Notes under the pieces: generated by a model | Told to the model about the DNA's origin: nothing | The model's input: only the letters and a program-made list of their open reading frames with translations | Databases searched by the model: none | Shown: in pieces, positions 44,448 through 55,284 of the stretch | How positions within the stretch are numbered: position 1 is the stretch's first letter | How the letters are laid out: the number at the start of each line of letters is the position of its first letter | Source of the DNA: Saccharina japonica | Lineage: Eukaryota > Sar > Phaeophyceae > Laminariales > Laminariaceae | NCBI GenBank assembly: GCA_008828725.1 | Contig: MEHQ01003424.1 | Location: forward strand, 84,333 to 148,332 | DNA: 64,000 nucleotides | Reading direction: 5' to 3' | Made by a program: the position numbers and the translations under genes

Positions 44448-44589
44448 GTGAGAGCAGAAGAAGCAACCCGTGCCAGATGTACTGGGCTTGAGCTGTGGAG
44501 GCTTTCGTTGAAGTATTCGTTTGTCGTTCGACAGAGAGAGGTGGTTATCATGTTTAACGGTCTGGGAATACGTAGAGACAACAGGCATG

Positions 44590-44880
44590 TTTCTACACCT
44601 CGGAAAGATCATGGATCTACGTACGTATATAGATCATTTAGCTCCTCGCCTGCCGTTGTGAGAGATTGTGCAGCATCTACATATAAATACGTAGCACAGA
44701 TCCAACCCAGGACACCTGCGCTACTCTGTAGATCATGTAGATTTTTCGGGTCCCACCCGGCAACATGAGCTAGGTCGTACAAGGTTGGGAATTGATCTGC
44801 CTTGAAAGGTCCACCGCTTGTAGATCATGAGGTGGGAATTCGATTATCTGTCCGAGGTGTGCATGCTTCTCTCCCCCGGG
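44590..44880 (+). repeat. Dispersed repeat ending GATCTGTCCGAGGTGTG, copy 1
   Basis: Shares GAGAGATTGTGCAG, CAGATCCAACCCAGGA, CGGGTCCCACCCGGCAACATG, GATCTGCCTTGAAAGG and TCTGTCCGAGGTGTG with 57985-58290 (+) and 59010-59340 (minus). Coding capacity is nil. It may be a retroposon, but no tail or internal promoter was recognised. Confidence 0.6.
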
Positions 44881-45011
44881 ACAATTCATATGCCCCAGGC
44901 TGGTTGATGCCTCCGGTTCACCCTACTTTTCAATATCGTACTCCATGAGTACGCGGCATTTATTTCGTTGTGGACACATTAAATTAATTGGTAACCTAGC
45001 CGGGCACCTAT

Positions 45012-45107
45012 CGGGGGGGGGGGGGTACTCATGGGTTGCTGGTCTTAGTCATATGACCATTGAGCACGCATCCCTTTCGAGACGGAGCACGGCGGGGGGG
45101 TCCCAAG
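45012..45107 (-). mobile_element. LINE 3'-end fragment with C tail (minus strand)
   Basis: GGGGGGGTACTCATGGGTTG ... AGTCATATGACCATTGAGC ... GCATCCCTTTCGAGACGGAG is the reverse complement of the LINE end at 21340-21400. It lies in TPR intron 4, antisense to the gene. Confidence 0.65.
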
Positions 45108-45177
45108 AATATCGACGTACCCTCTCTTGGTTAGGATTTTGTGCGATCTCCACCGGCCCCAGTAACCGGCGCTTGAA

Positions 45178-45207
45178 CTCTCTCTCTCCGTCTGTCTGTC
45201 TTTCTTA

Positions 45208-45277
<70 letters not shown>

Positions 45278-45548
45278 TATCTCTCTCTCTCGAAACAGTA
45301 CATCTCTCTCCCTCTCTTTGTATCTCTCTCGCGCTTTCTCTCCCTTTCTCTTTCTCTCTCCCCCCTCTCTCTTTCTCTCTCTCTCTCTCTCTTTCTCCCT
45401 CTCTCGCTCTCTTTCTCTCTCTCTCGATATAGTACACCTCTCTCCCTCCCCCCGGCCATGCACGACAGTGAGTACCCCTCGCCCCCCCGCCGGCCGCCGC
45501 CTTTCTCTCCCCCCCTCTCCCTCTCTCTCTTTCTCCCTCTCTCTAGCA
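45178..45548. repeat. Long CT/TC-rich microsatellite
   Basis: Mostly (CT)n with a few interruptions (TTTGTATCTCTC, GAAACAGTACATC). It opens long Ser/Leu or Glu/Arg frames in several phases that are not genes. Confidence 0.9.
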
Positions 45549-45837
45549 AATTATATCACCTTCTGCGATCGCCCCTAACATTTCAGTACCTCCTGTGAAT
45601 CACACTATCGCAAATCAGGCCTCACACTTCTACTATTCCCTGCACCCACCAGGCTGCCCATTTTCCAGATGATGTCATCAATAACTCTGTATATACTGCC
45701 AAGGGGAAGACATGAATTGCATTCCAATTCGGGGAAAGGAGGTACTAAACGGGCGTACATACCTTGTGTAATATACCGGTACCTGGTATATGATACCAGC
45801 ATATCCCGACAAATAAGGGATGTTTTAATACATATAC

Positions 45838-45930
45838 TTAATCAAAACGGAGTTTACTCAACCCAAACGGATTTTACTTAATCCAAACGGATTATACTTA
45901 ATCCAAACGGATTTTACTTAATTCAATAGG
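45838..45930. repeat. 20-bp tandem repeat TTTTACTTAATCCAAACGGA
   Basis: Four to five units with single-base differences. Related words (CTAATCCAAACGG) recur at about 45992. Confidence 0.85.
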
Positions 45931-46134
45931 TTTTAAATCTCGGGATAGAGTTGTACTACAGTATAACATTACGACCACCGAAAACGGTCGGCACCTAATC
46001 CAAACGGTCCTGGTAATTCGGGAAAATACAGAGTTTTACTACGCTTGTACCTTGTTACGGCCATCGCAAAATATCGGCACCAATGATCCAGCCCGCCCTA
46101 TAAAAATCACCCATTTGATCGTCTGTTTGACCAG

Positions 46135-46456
46135 TGATGATGCGGCCTTTGAGGGGGAAAGCACAGTGGTGGTGGAAACCCCATTTGGAGAGGACGGTAG
46201 AGACGACGACGACGACGAGGACGACCAAACCGATCGCCTGGCTCGAGATCTCATCGAGAATACGGCGCCCGAACCCTCTCCACCGCCGGCAGCAGAGGAC
46301 GGTCCGCAGCAGCCACAGCAAGGAAAACAGTTGTTGTTGATGACTGATGCACGAGTTGACGGGGAGATGGCTCTCGGCGATATGATCACCCCGCGACCAA
46401 CAGAAGAAGCAGAGCAAGACGTTGTCGAGGATACACCGGAAGCTGCCATCGGTTAG
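46135..46456 (+). CDS. TPR protein, exon 5 (acidic C-terminus)
   Basis: The acceptor CTGTTTGACCAG ends at 46134, and the first T completes codon AGT with exon 4. The frame is 107 codons: an acidic stretch (GEDGRDDDDDEDDQTDRLA), then Pro and Gln-rich DNA and a Glu-rich end (PTEEAEQDVVEDTPEA), stop TAG at 46454-46456. With the frameshift corrected the whole protein is about 395 residues. The preceding 1.7-kb intron carries a LINE fragment, a long CT microsatellite and a 20-bp tandem repeat. Confidence 0.7.
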
Positions 46457-47084
46457 GGTGGACTGGCTGGCATATTGGCATTTGCGAGAGCTCGCCAAAC
46501 ATTCCAGTTTAGTTTTGTACGGTTTGTGGAGGCGTGTTCGCCTGGAGAACCCGTCATTTTTCAGCTTTTTGTTTCCCCCCCCTGAAGTATTGTGGGAAGG
46601 GGCAAGGACCTCCTGGCCGGTAAGCCTTGACCGGGTAGGCGAGGCATCCGCCATGTATGGAGGCGCGCGCGGAGGGGGGGGGGGGTTAGTGCGTTCACAC
46701 AGAAAATGGCGCTGTTGTGCTTTCTGCTGCCTGGGCTGTCTAGTTAACGCATGACCGGACAGATGTGTCCATCCAATCTGGAACGTAAGCAAGTGAGTGA
46801 AAAAAAAGGCATGCTTGCAAGGCAAGCAAGCGCGAACGGGTGTGTATTGGCTTGTATGTCGTCTTTACTGCGCGACAAGTACTCGGCGCCTGCAGGCTCC
46901 ACGGCACGCACGACGAGCACGGCGGTCGTAGTGTGTCGACCAAACGGGCAGTACTACTGTACCGGTATATATAGCAGTAAAGCCCGGAAAAGTCTTTTTT
47001 AGCTCTTGTGTGGCCAGCTACTAATAAGCCATCGCACGGGAGCGGAGAAGTCACCCTTCCTGCTGGACACAGGCAAGTAGTTTC
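46457..47084. other. Spacer downstream of the TPR gene
   Basis: No coding signal. Contains C and G runs at 46576 and 46672-46686. No clear polyadenylation signal was fixed for the TPR gene. Confidence 0.35.
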
Positions 47085-47215
47085 ATGCCCGCAGTTTTGT
47101 GATTGGTCAAATGTTTTGGTTGGAATTTTTCGGACGCAGACAAATGTCGACCAGGATTTTCCACCAATAAAAAATTCCAACCTAAAATATTGACCAATCA
47201 GAAAACTGCGGCCAC
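47085..47215. mobile_element. MITE with about 45-bp inverted ends
   Basis: Left GCCCGCAGTTTTGTGATTGG, TCAAATGTTTTGGTTGGAAT. Right ATTCCAACCTAAAATATTGA, CCAATCAGAAAACTGCGGCC. The two ends pair with few mismatches around a centre of about 40 bp. Non-coding. Confidence 0.75.
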
Positions 47216-47682
47216 TAAAAAATGTCTTTTTTCTAGAGGTGCAGTCACCACGAGACAGTCACGGAAGGGGATGGCTGTACGGGCTGGGTATAAGTGCGAA
47301 TCATCCGAATCCGTCCCCAAGGAGGCTCGATCATGGCAACACGACCCGCCGCGTGTTCGCTGCCTAGCAGACGTTCTTCGCTAAATCACCAACCGCGGTG
47401 CCCCTTGAGAAGATGATAACACACCAGTGTTCCACACTTGGTATTGCAGTAAACTGCACTCATTATTTCGTTAATTCTTGCTTGTCCCCCCCCCCCTTAT
47501 TTCTTGGGCCAGTGGTGACAGAGCAAAAGGGCAGACAAACATCAACCATGGACAAACAAACCGATCAATCACATTACCAGAAAATTCCTCCTCTCCTCGC
47601 CTCCCTCCCTCCCTCCCTCCTCTTCCTTACTCCCTCTCTCACATCACTAGAATCTCTGAAACATGAAGTTGACATGAACCCC

Positions 47683-48040
47683 CCCCCCGCACAAGGGGAA
47701 TGGTCGTATCACGTAGTGTTAATATGGTAAGGCGTCCGCGAGGCAGTTACATAGTAAAACCCATTGCTGTCTCCGGAAGTAGCCACACCAGAAATTAAAT
47801 TAACTCATTGAAGCTGTCGTCCATATGCAAGTCCGCCTCAGAGGCGGTTCTTAGCAGGATGCAGCTCACCCTCCATGCGACTCGCCCAATACCTCACGGC
47901 GCTTCGCGCTTGGTGCAGGCAATGTCTGCCTGGTTGGTGAAAACCCAACGCGCTCCGTCCCGGCATTGTAGGGATGCGAGGGTCTATGGTCATATGACTA
48001 CGGCCGTGCACAACATGAGTACACCCCCCCCCCCCCTCCT
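47683..48040 (+). mobile_element. Poly-C-tailed retroposon, copy 4 (long)
   Basis: Begins CCGCACAAGGGGAATGG and runs through CCATTGCTGTCTCCGGAAG, GAAGCTGTCGTCCATATGC and GGCGGTTCTTAGCAGGATG. It ends ACATGAGTACA plus about 14 C. With 32208-32565 it gives the longest known form. It is followed immediately by a LINE end with its own tail. Confidence 0.8.
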
Positions 48041-48041
48041 T

Positions 48042-48112
48042 GCTCCGTCTCGAAAGGGATGCGTGGTCAATGGTCAAATGACTAAGGCAAGCAACAAACG
48101 AGTACGCCCCCC
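48042..48112 (+). mobile_element. LINE 3'-end fragment directly after the retroposon
   Basis: GCTCCGTCTCGAAAGGGATG, GTCAATGGTCAAATGACTAA and ACAAACGAGTACG plus about 9 C. It begins within a few bases of the C tail of the previous element, so it probably inserted into or beside that tail. Confidence 0.7.
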
Positions 48113-48246
48113 CCCTCCACCCCCCCCCACCCCTCCTCCCAAGGAAAACCACAGAAGCACAACAAAAGAAACCCACAAAAAAACAAAAAAACGAAAACTC
48201 TATATAGGACGAACGAATGAACCAGGACAGGAGCATCCCTGCTCGA

Positions 48247-48302
48247 CAACGTCAGCCCTGCCTGCTTGCAGGTGCAACGTCAGCCCTGCCTGCTTGCAGG
48301 TG
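48247..48302. repeat. Two 28-bp tandem units
   Basis: CAACGTCAGCCCTGCCTGCT followed by TGCAGGTG, twice in a row. Confidence 0.85.
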
Positions 48303-49450
48303 CTCCGCGGTGCCGCCTTGTCCATCCAAAAAAGGTCATCGAAAAGACAAAGACACGGCGAACATCTCCAGGACCTTCAACAAAAAACACCACATCCGCC
48401 GTATCTTACGTCTGTCTACACGATGTGCACAGAGGGCGATAAAACAAGCATGCACGTTGCATGTCCCTGCTGTTCCTACGTACGTGTATACCAGGATATC
48501 AGTTTGTTGGTCGTACACGTAAGGTGCGGTCGGGTCTTTTTTTTTGTAGCCATCTAAATGTCCCTTTTATATTGTGGGACCAGACTGGTAAGATATTGTA
48601 CTGCAGAGAAAAAAAAAACATAAAAGACATCAAAAGTATTCAAACTTGTCAACATCACAAAACACAACTCTCTCAAGGATGTTTTTTTCTGAGAGATCTG
48701 GAAAGGAGACACACACACGTCTATTGTCTTCCTTCGGAATCGGCTATCAAGCGGAGGCCCGTTGCATCGCACACTCACCGCGTGTATCGGTAATTGTATC
48801 AGAAAAAAACAACCCTTTACATTGTACTACAGTAAGTACCTGGATCTCTGGATCCTCTCAAAAGACAACAAACTGCCTATCATATCTACGAACGAGCACA
48901 AAAAAACTACAGTACATATACCTGGTACGTACGAGAAGAGCTCCCAACGGACATCTAAACAGAGAGGGGCGGCTCGGGTATGCCTCGCCCCTATAGCCCT
49001 ATCAATGGTTTCCCCTATACACGTATACAATACAGGACACCTATTCTGCTGGAAGAAAACGGGCACTTGAGAAAAGCAGCAACAACCTTGGGGATTTTAC
49101 AGGAAAAAAAAGAGAAGAAATTATTCGGAAACCTTTCGTGCTGAAGTTAAAAAGTGTAGCACGTACCCTTTTGCCCGCACAAGAAACGGCAGCTTGGGTT
49201 TGTTTCTTACTGGGGCCGGGTCCTGTTATACTCCGTGTACGAGGCAAATCCACTGCAAGTAACTCGTATGACACTTCACTTCGTAAAAAAACCGTTCTCC
49301 TAATCCCGTTTCTTCCTGGGAAGCCCCGTACTCTTGAAGGCAAATCCAAGTAAATCCGGTCGCGCGCGGAGTGTCCTGCACTCTACTACTACTACTACTG
49401 TATGTACGAGGCAATCCAAGTAACATTGAATATATCCCCTCGGTGCACTC
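48303..49450. other. Spacer, no gene seen
   Basis: Short frames only. A GGACACCTATTCTGCTGG word at 49035 hints at a decayed end of the CCTAATAAGAAAC MITE family. Confidence 0.35.
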
Positions 49451-50239
49451 CTAATCCTGGGCCCTCGCAGGCCTTCTCGTGCGCGTGGGCAGGGCCAGGC
49501 ACTTGCATCGCGTCGACAGGAAGAGCGTGCGGCCGGGGTCCGTAAAGTCCTCCGCCTGCCCCTCCTTGTAGCGCAGGTATTCCGACCAGATCAGGAACCT
49601 CGAGTACACGGCCTCGCCTCCCCTCGGCAGTATGAGCTGGCGGCGAGGGTGGCCGGCAGACCCCGGAGACTCGTTCTCCCTGAACATGTTGTCCTCGTCG
49701 TCCGGGTCGCCCGATGGGCGCGAGACGCCATCGGTGTGCCAGAACCGCTCCATCAATTGCATCAGTTCTGGGCTGGCAGCGTCGCACCTCCTCAGCCGGG
49801 GCTGGTACCAGTACGCACCCTCGTTGATCGCCGCGCTGGGGGGCATGTCGGCTCTCAACCTCTTCGCTCGCTTGCGCGCGACGGAGAAGAAGTCGGGGTG
49901 GACGTCGAGAATCTCGGCCATGCGCTTGGCCGTCACCGGATTTGTCGAAGGTTTGTACCCGGCTATGGAGGCGTCTTTCCCCCCGCCCGCGTCGTAAGCG
50001 GCGGCCGTGAGAATCGTCTGGAAGGCTCGTCGCCCCTCGACGGTTCGCCCGTGCACTTTTGCGTCCGCCAGGGCGCTCTTCATGGCCGCCTGGAGCTCTC
50101 TCCCCTCTTGGCGCTCCTGGCGGAGCTTCGCCGCGCCCTTCATGCCGTGAGACTCCATGAGCCGCAGGAAGCCCTCCGCCGTCATGCTCTTCATCGCTTC
50201 AACGAACGCCGGCGGAGCTTTAAGGCCGCCGATGTCCTT
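49451..50239 (-). CDS. Terminal exon, possible transposase-derived protein
   Basis: The acceptor GTGCCTACTCTCAG ends at 50240, and 262 codons then run to TAG at 49451. It starts KDIGGLKAPPAFVEAMKSMT, has a helical, charged first half (KGAAKLRQERQEGRELQAAM) and a segment ITAKRMAEILDV-like in helix-turn-helix style. Then come RKRAKRLRADMP, a WYQPRLRRCDA block, FWHTDGVSRPSGDPDDE, and a C-terminal RTLFLSTRCKCL. The FWH...SR...R.L...Y..F..W.EY and final R.RCKC pattern recalls a widespread, poorly annotated transposon-derived family in stramenopiles and invertebrates. This is recall, not a search. Upstream exons were not found. The purity of the frame suggests it is, or was recently, under selection. 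Confidence 0.6.
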   Translation of the reverse strand, partial: KDIGGLKAPPAFVEAMKSMTAEGFLRLMESHGMKGAAKLRQERQEGRELQAAMKSALADAKVHGRTVEGRRAFQTILTAAAYDAGGGKDASIAGYKPSTNPVTAKRMAEILDVHPDFFSVARKRAKRLRADMPPSAAINEGAYWYQPRLRRCDAASPELMQLMERFWHTDGVSRPSGDPDDEDNMFRENESPGSAGHPRRQLILPRGGEAVYSRFLIWSEYLRYKEGQAEDFTDPGRTLFLSTRCKCLALPTRTRRPARAQD

Positions 50240-50584
50240 CTGAGAGTAGGCACAAATAGGCAGGCATGCAGACAGACAGGCAGGCAGGCATAAAGACATA
50301 CGGGCATACAAAAAGACGACACGGAGCATATTTTTAGATGTCTTTCGTTGTATATTCGTATGTAGGAGTTACGGTTTGTTGTATACTCTGGTCTAGCATA
50401 AGGATGCAATGCAAACAAAAAAGGTAGGCTCAACGTTGAAGGTTGTGGAGTAGACGAAGTCATCATCACGACGCCGAACCACACATCGTAAAACTTCAGA
50501 CTACTCAACCGAAAGTGGAGTTTTGGAGATACATTCAACAGAGTTTTACACTTTCTGTTGGTGTTGCTGGTGCTGTTGTCGTTG

Positions 50585-50660
50585 TTTTTGTCTTCGTTGT
50601 TGTTGTTGTTGTTGTTGTTGTTGTTGCTGTTGTTGTCGCTGTTGCTGATGGTGTTGATCT
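50585..50660. repeat. (GTT)n microsatellite
   Basis: GTTGTT runs with GTC and GCT interruptions. It gives poly-Val and other artefactual frames. Confidence 0.8.
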
Positions 50661-50891
50661 TGGTGTTTGCCCATACATCAGCATATATAGAGAAACGTTA
50701 AGAAGGTAGTGTTGGTAATGTCATTGCTGTTGACGTCGGTGTTGCTGGTGGTCGGTTGATCATTTGTCGGTGAATATTTGCCCGCCTGAGGGAATGATCG
50801 TCACTACACTTAGTCAGTACCATATTAATCCATTCCATGCCAGGCATGTCACATATGCATACCACATAGTGTCTCACGAATACCCCCCACC

Positions 50892-51150
50892 CAGAATTAA
50901 ATTAACTCATTGAAGCTGTCATCCATATGCAAGTCCGCCTGACAGAGCGGTTCTTAGCTAGGATGCAGCTCCACCCTCCATGCGACTCGCCCAATCACCT
51001 CACGGCGTCTTCGCGCTTGGTGCATAGCAATGTCTGCCTGGTGGTGAAAACCCACGACTACTCCGTCCCGGCATTGTAGGGATGCGAGGGTCTATGGTCA
51101 TATGACTACGGCCATGCATGAAAATGAAGTACCCCCCCCCCCCCCCCCCG
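50892..51150 (+). mobile_element. Poly-C-tailed retroposon, copy 5
   Basis: Begins at AGAATTAAATTAACTCATTG, so it is more truncated than copy 4, and carries several small indels. It ends AAGTACC plus about 17 C after GCCATGCATGAAAATG. Confidence 0.7.
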
Positions 51151-51164
51151 GACGAAAGTTATCA

Positions 51165-51240
51165 AAACAAAACATAAGGACCGCTTGTATTACATATTAC
51201 TGAACAAACGGTCCTTATATTTCGGAACGTAGTGCTAGTT
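51165..51240. mobile_element. Small palindromic MITE (TATTTCGG family)
   Basis: ACATAAGGACCGCTTG at the left pairs with AACGGTCCTTATATTTCGG at the right around an AT centre. Confidence 0.5.
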
Positions 51241-52034
51241 TGTTTCACTTAACAACGGGGAGAGAGCGCAAAAGCCGAGCGATGCGTCTTTGTGGAAGGA
51301 TCTCGAGACCGTTCCCGAGATATTTCCAAAGCGACCATTTTCGTGGTGTGTGCCCCCTAAGGTATGTTTTGGAGAAAATCGGTTCTGAAATTCTACCCAG
51401 GGGGTTTGTGGGCTATCTTATCACCCGGTGTGGTACGGGTGGTAGTCTGGTTAGTCCGGCGGAAGCACCATTCTGGGCGGTTTCGGCCCCCTCTTTTTCG
51501 GCATGGGTCGGGAGGGTGGGTTTACACTTTTTAGACCAAAGGCTTCGTCGTCTCGCACCGTGCCGGCACGCTTTTATTCGTTACGAGGGGCCAACCAGGG
51601 GGTACCGAGTACACACAGCGGCCAGTGGTCACCTGATGCTAAATATATCGCACCGCGGTACAATAATAGTACAGGAGTCAGCGGACACCACTTGGTGTGT
51701 GCGGCGTTCAGCTGTACACAACACAGCAGGCCAAGAGACACCACATACACACGATGCGCAGTGCCTGGCACCTGCGGTATACAGCAATAGTGTGGCCCAC
51801 GACTAAGAAATAAGTAAGTAAACTCGTATATACACGTATCGTTTTAATCGTTTCAAAACTACTTACCAGACCACTCGTAAAACGTACCAGGTACATATAT
51901 ACGTTTTTCTCGCGCGATCGGGAACGTCAGTGAATACTCGCATGTACAGCACTTGTTACTACAGTAGTTGCAACCAGGTACTCCCCCACGTCCACAACTC
52001 ATTCAAATATTATAAGGGGTGGGGTTGAGCTGAA
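51241..52034. other. Spacer, no supported gene
   Basis: A 188-codon frame is open at 51240-51806, but it has no domain, no compositional bias and no splice context. It is treated as chance. Confidence 0.35.
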
Positions 52035-52142
52035 CCAGAACGGGGTATACCCCCGGAGGTTTTTGCTGGGCGACCAGCTTGCCGTTTCCGTACGACAAGC
52101 TGGCCGCCCAGTAAAGACCCCCGGGGGTATACTCCATTCTGA
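52035..52142. mobile_element. 108-bp near-perfect palindrome
   Basis: CAGAACGGGGTATACCCCCG, AGGTTTTTGCTGGGCG and CCAGCTTGCCGT face ACGACAAGCTGG, CGCCCAGTAAAGAC and CCGGGGGTATACTCCATTCTG. Only a few bases form the loop. It could be a MITE or a transcribed hairpin. Confidence 0.75.
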
Positions 52143-52382
52143 AGAAACTGAACGCCATCCCTAATACAATTCGATTGGGGTGTGGACGGGGGAGAGTACC
52201 GGGGTGCCACTCGTCGCGTGAGTATTCGCTGGCATTCCCGATCACATGGTAAGGCTGTGCAAACGAAAGTGGAGTCAGCATCTATTTTTCTCGTTCAATT
52301 GACATGCTGATTGAACCCGCCGGTACCTTCCGTATGACCCACATGGATTCGGCCCCGAGAGGATTTCGTGAATTTTGAATTG

Positions 52383-52582
52383 CAGGGCAAAACAATACGT
52401 GCAATTACCAGTTGTGCTGTTGCGTTGGCGCAGCATTTGGGTCGGAAGTGAGGTTGTGCGAAACACGGGTGTCGGGACGCGCAAAGCTTTGGCCGCAGGC
52501 GAGAAACTGGGCACGGCCTCCGGTGGTTGTTGCGCGCAACACGCCTTCCAGCTCCTGTTGCCGGAGCCCTAGTTAATGCCCT
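52383..52582. mobile_element. hAT-like element, short relative
   Basis: Starts CAGGGCAAAACAATACG, contains GCTGTTGCGTTGGCGCAGC and TTGCGCGCAACACG, and ends GTTAATGCCCTG. Ends and interior words match 4594-5036. No convincing 8-bp target duplication is visible. Confidence 0.5.
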
Positions 52583-53739
52583 GGTACATATATACACACA
52601 TATGGGTAACTATTATTACGTTGGAGCGCTGAGCGTGAAGCGGGCCAATCGACCCTACTCTGAATCCGGTACACTTCACAAAGCTTGGTCTACCATCCGC
52701 CGCCGAGCCGGCGACCGCCGCGCGAGCGTGCCACGCCCTTCCCACACATCAGCCCTCGGTGTCTCGGGCGAACGAGCGGGCGCCTACGTCGAACTCGGCG
52801 AGCGGGGGGCTTACGAAGCCCTCCCGGGGACGGCTCGCTCTCTCCCCGCGTGGCGGACAATCGCAAAAAAGTTGAAACCCCCCGCGTACCATTATACCAC
52901 ATCTTGCTGAGAGCAGAGGAGAGAGAGGTGCGCGTGCGAGATACAGAGAGACGCTTGCTGTGCAGCTCCTTGACCATGCTGGTGTGGTGGTGTATCCCCG
53001 CTGTAGTGTGTAGCTAGTTGCGTAGGAGCGTGCGCTCTATCGCCGTGAGAGGGTAGAATGTCAGGGGGCGACGCAGCCTGTCTATGCTGTCTGTGTCCCT
53101 CTACGTGTGTGTGCTGTGTGTACCCTCCTCTACCCAGGGAGGCCAGAGGCACAGGTTTGCCGTGCTTGCGTGCACCCAGACCACAGCAGAATAAGCACCC
53201 GACTACAATCATGCCAGCAGCAGAGCAGTAGCTTCGTCTCCGTGGACCCTGAGCGCTGGCGCTTGCCAGCAGCAGCAGCAACGCCCTCTACTTCCTGTAG
53301 GCCATCACGTTTTCCTTCAAAAATCGAACAAGAGCACCGCAGCAGAAGCAGCATGTGTGTGTATTATTCTGTTCGGTGAATCTTCTTTCAGGGACCAGCC
53401 GATCGGACAAATCTTCTTTCCGAGTTTAGCCGATCGGCCGATTTTCCCGTTTTTTTGTTTGTATTTCACGGGGCATTTTTTCGTTCTTTCCACCGGTTCT
53501 TTGTATGAATGTTTCGTTCGCGCTTTTTAAATTGTCACCTTCACACTTATACACATTGCGTTTCCACTTTTCAAATTTTACTTCATTCCCTGCGGAAACC
53601 TCCACCTCTTGGTACCGCCATCACTTCTCGATTTACTCTTTCATCTTCACTCTCCAACTTTTATGGAGGGCGGGGCCGCCGATAGGCGGCCCAGTCCGAT
53701 CCTTGTATATGTAAATATGACGTATTATGCCCCACCCCA
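52583..53739. other. Spacer, no gene seen
   Basis: GC-rich part at 52680-52870 has open frames on both strands but no domain. The remainder is AT-richer, with CAG clusters near 53212-53280. Confidence 0.35.
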
Positions 53740-54003
53740 CTATGGTACGTGCCTTGCATTTTAATCGCGAGAAGGGTTCAACACTTTCTTCGCTCCTACA
53801 GTAGACTCGTGTCGAATTGTGCCTACCCACGCTAGCTACGAGTGTAATAGGCACTCCCGACAGTTGGTGTCATTTGAGAATAAAAACTCCGTACGTATGT
53901 ACGGAGACTCGAACCCTCGACACCACTTCTACAACAGTACGCGTAGTACCTGTATTCATAGTATGATAGTGCTGTCTATACGAGACCACCGGGGCGACCG
54001 GCT
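53740..54003 (-). mobile_element. tRNA-derived SINE copy
   Basis: Body (TTTTAATCGCGAGAAGGG, TTTCTTCGCTCC, GTCGAATTGTGCCTACC) and head (GGAGACTCGAACCCTCG, ACCACCGGGGCGACCGG) are present. An insertion of about 40 bp lies between the B-box-like and A-box-like parts. Confidence 0.7.
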
Positions 54004-54549
54004 ACGGAGTGTGGGAGAGGAGAGGATATACAGCAGTGGATATCCCCATTTGAGAGCCCCGCGTGACACGCTAACACAAGCGCTCTTCAACTATACATTG
54101 CTCTTATCTGTGGTGAGCAATATACAGCTTTTAGTATAGGCGAGACATGCCGATGTGACCGCTCTTAAAATCCCAAATGCTCTTTTCTTGGGCGCTCTTG
54201 AATCGGGGTACCCACTACCTTTGTACAATACGAGTAGTAAAGGTCCCTCTATAGTGCCGGCATGCGCCAGCCCAAAGTTTCGGCACTATACCGGCAACCG
54301 GCAGTGCCACACTGGTAAATTCTTATTCCGATCTGTGCCAAGAGATTTCACAGGCACTACGTCGTATAAGCGGATAAGCGGGCAGCCGGCACTTCGTACT
54401 CAACCGGAGGGACCACTACTGCGAGTATGTACGAATGATATTGCTGTAATTAAGAACCGTATTTCGAAGTTCGGAGTACTCGTATAGCAGTATCCTTTTT
54501 ATCATTTAAAAAAATCGTTAGCAATAAGCCGTTCGCCGTTCTGCTCACT

Positions 54550-54628
54550 GGTTCATCTATCGCCGTCGAATACGGTGCCACCATTAGCTCCGGTTCATCT
54601 ATCGCCGTTGAATACGGTGCCATTAGCT
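54550..54628. repeat. Two tandem units of about 40 bp
   Basis: GGTTCATCTATCGCCGT(C/T)G and AATACGGTGCCA..ATTAGCT, twice in a row. Confidence 0.85.
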
Positions 54629-54889
54629 AATACAAATTTCGCTGTCACTTCGCGACCTTTCACTACTTACTGTTGTGTCCCTACTGCTGTACTATTCATA
54701 TTAATACCGAATACTTTCACCACGTATCATAGCGTTTCACTATGTTATAATAATATATGTTTCTCGGAACGTGCGTTTCCTAACTTACAGAAATACGTAT
54801 GTACGGTATGATACGTATACGTACAAGTCTCCATGATTTTATTTACTGCTGCTGCTGCTGCTGTACTGGCTGTACTATTAATAATAATA

Positions 54890-55250
54890 ATGATGTTTTT
54901 TTTTTCCCATCCTATTTATTATCTTCGCACTTCTGTCTTTTCTCCCTCCTTATCAATAGTTGTAACTCAGATCCGGGGTCACAAAGTGGGCTCCTCTCCC
55001 TCCTCCCCCACTACGGTTCTTGCCTTGATTTTTATCGCGCAGAGGGTTCAGCCTTCCCAACGCTCGTCGATTTGCATCGAATTTTGCTAACTCACGCTCT
55101 CGCGTTTTCCGCTACTCGTACTCGTAGTCAAGATATTTTTTGCGAGAAAAAGTCCATACGAGCATGCACTCGGGGGGGCTTGAACTCACAATCTTGACTT
55201 TAACAGGCTACGTGGTTACCTGCTACTCGTAGCCTACCGGGGGCGACCGG
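54890..55250 (-). mobile_element. tRNA-derived SINE copy
   Basis: Reads, reversed: head GGTCGCCCCCGGTAGGCTAC, anticodon-like CCTGTTAAAGTCAAG, B-box-like GTGAGTTCAAGCCC, then body and a T-rich end at 54897. The head is expanded by ACGAGTAGC. Confidence 0.7.
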
Positions 55251-55284
55251 TGAAGTACACCGTATATATATATATATGTACAAG

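Noticed and set aside
45045..45598. Frames of 110-217 codons made of Ser/Leu or Glu/Arg repeats
   Set aside because: They are translations of the CT microsatellite in several phases.
51240..51806. 188-codon plus-strand frame
   Set aside because: Contains a small repeat edge and no domain. Composition matches random translation of this DNA.
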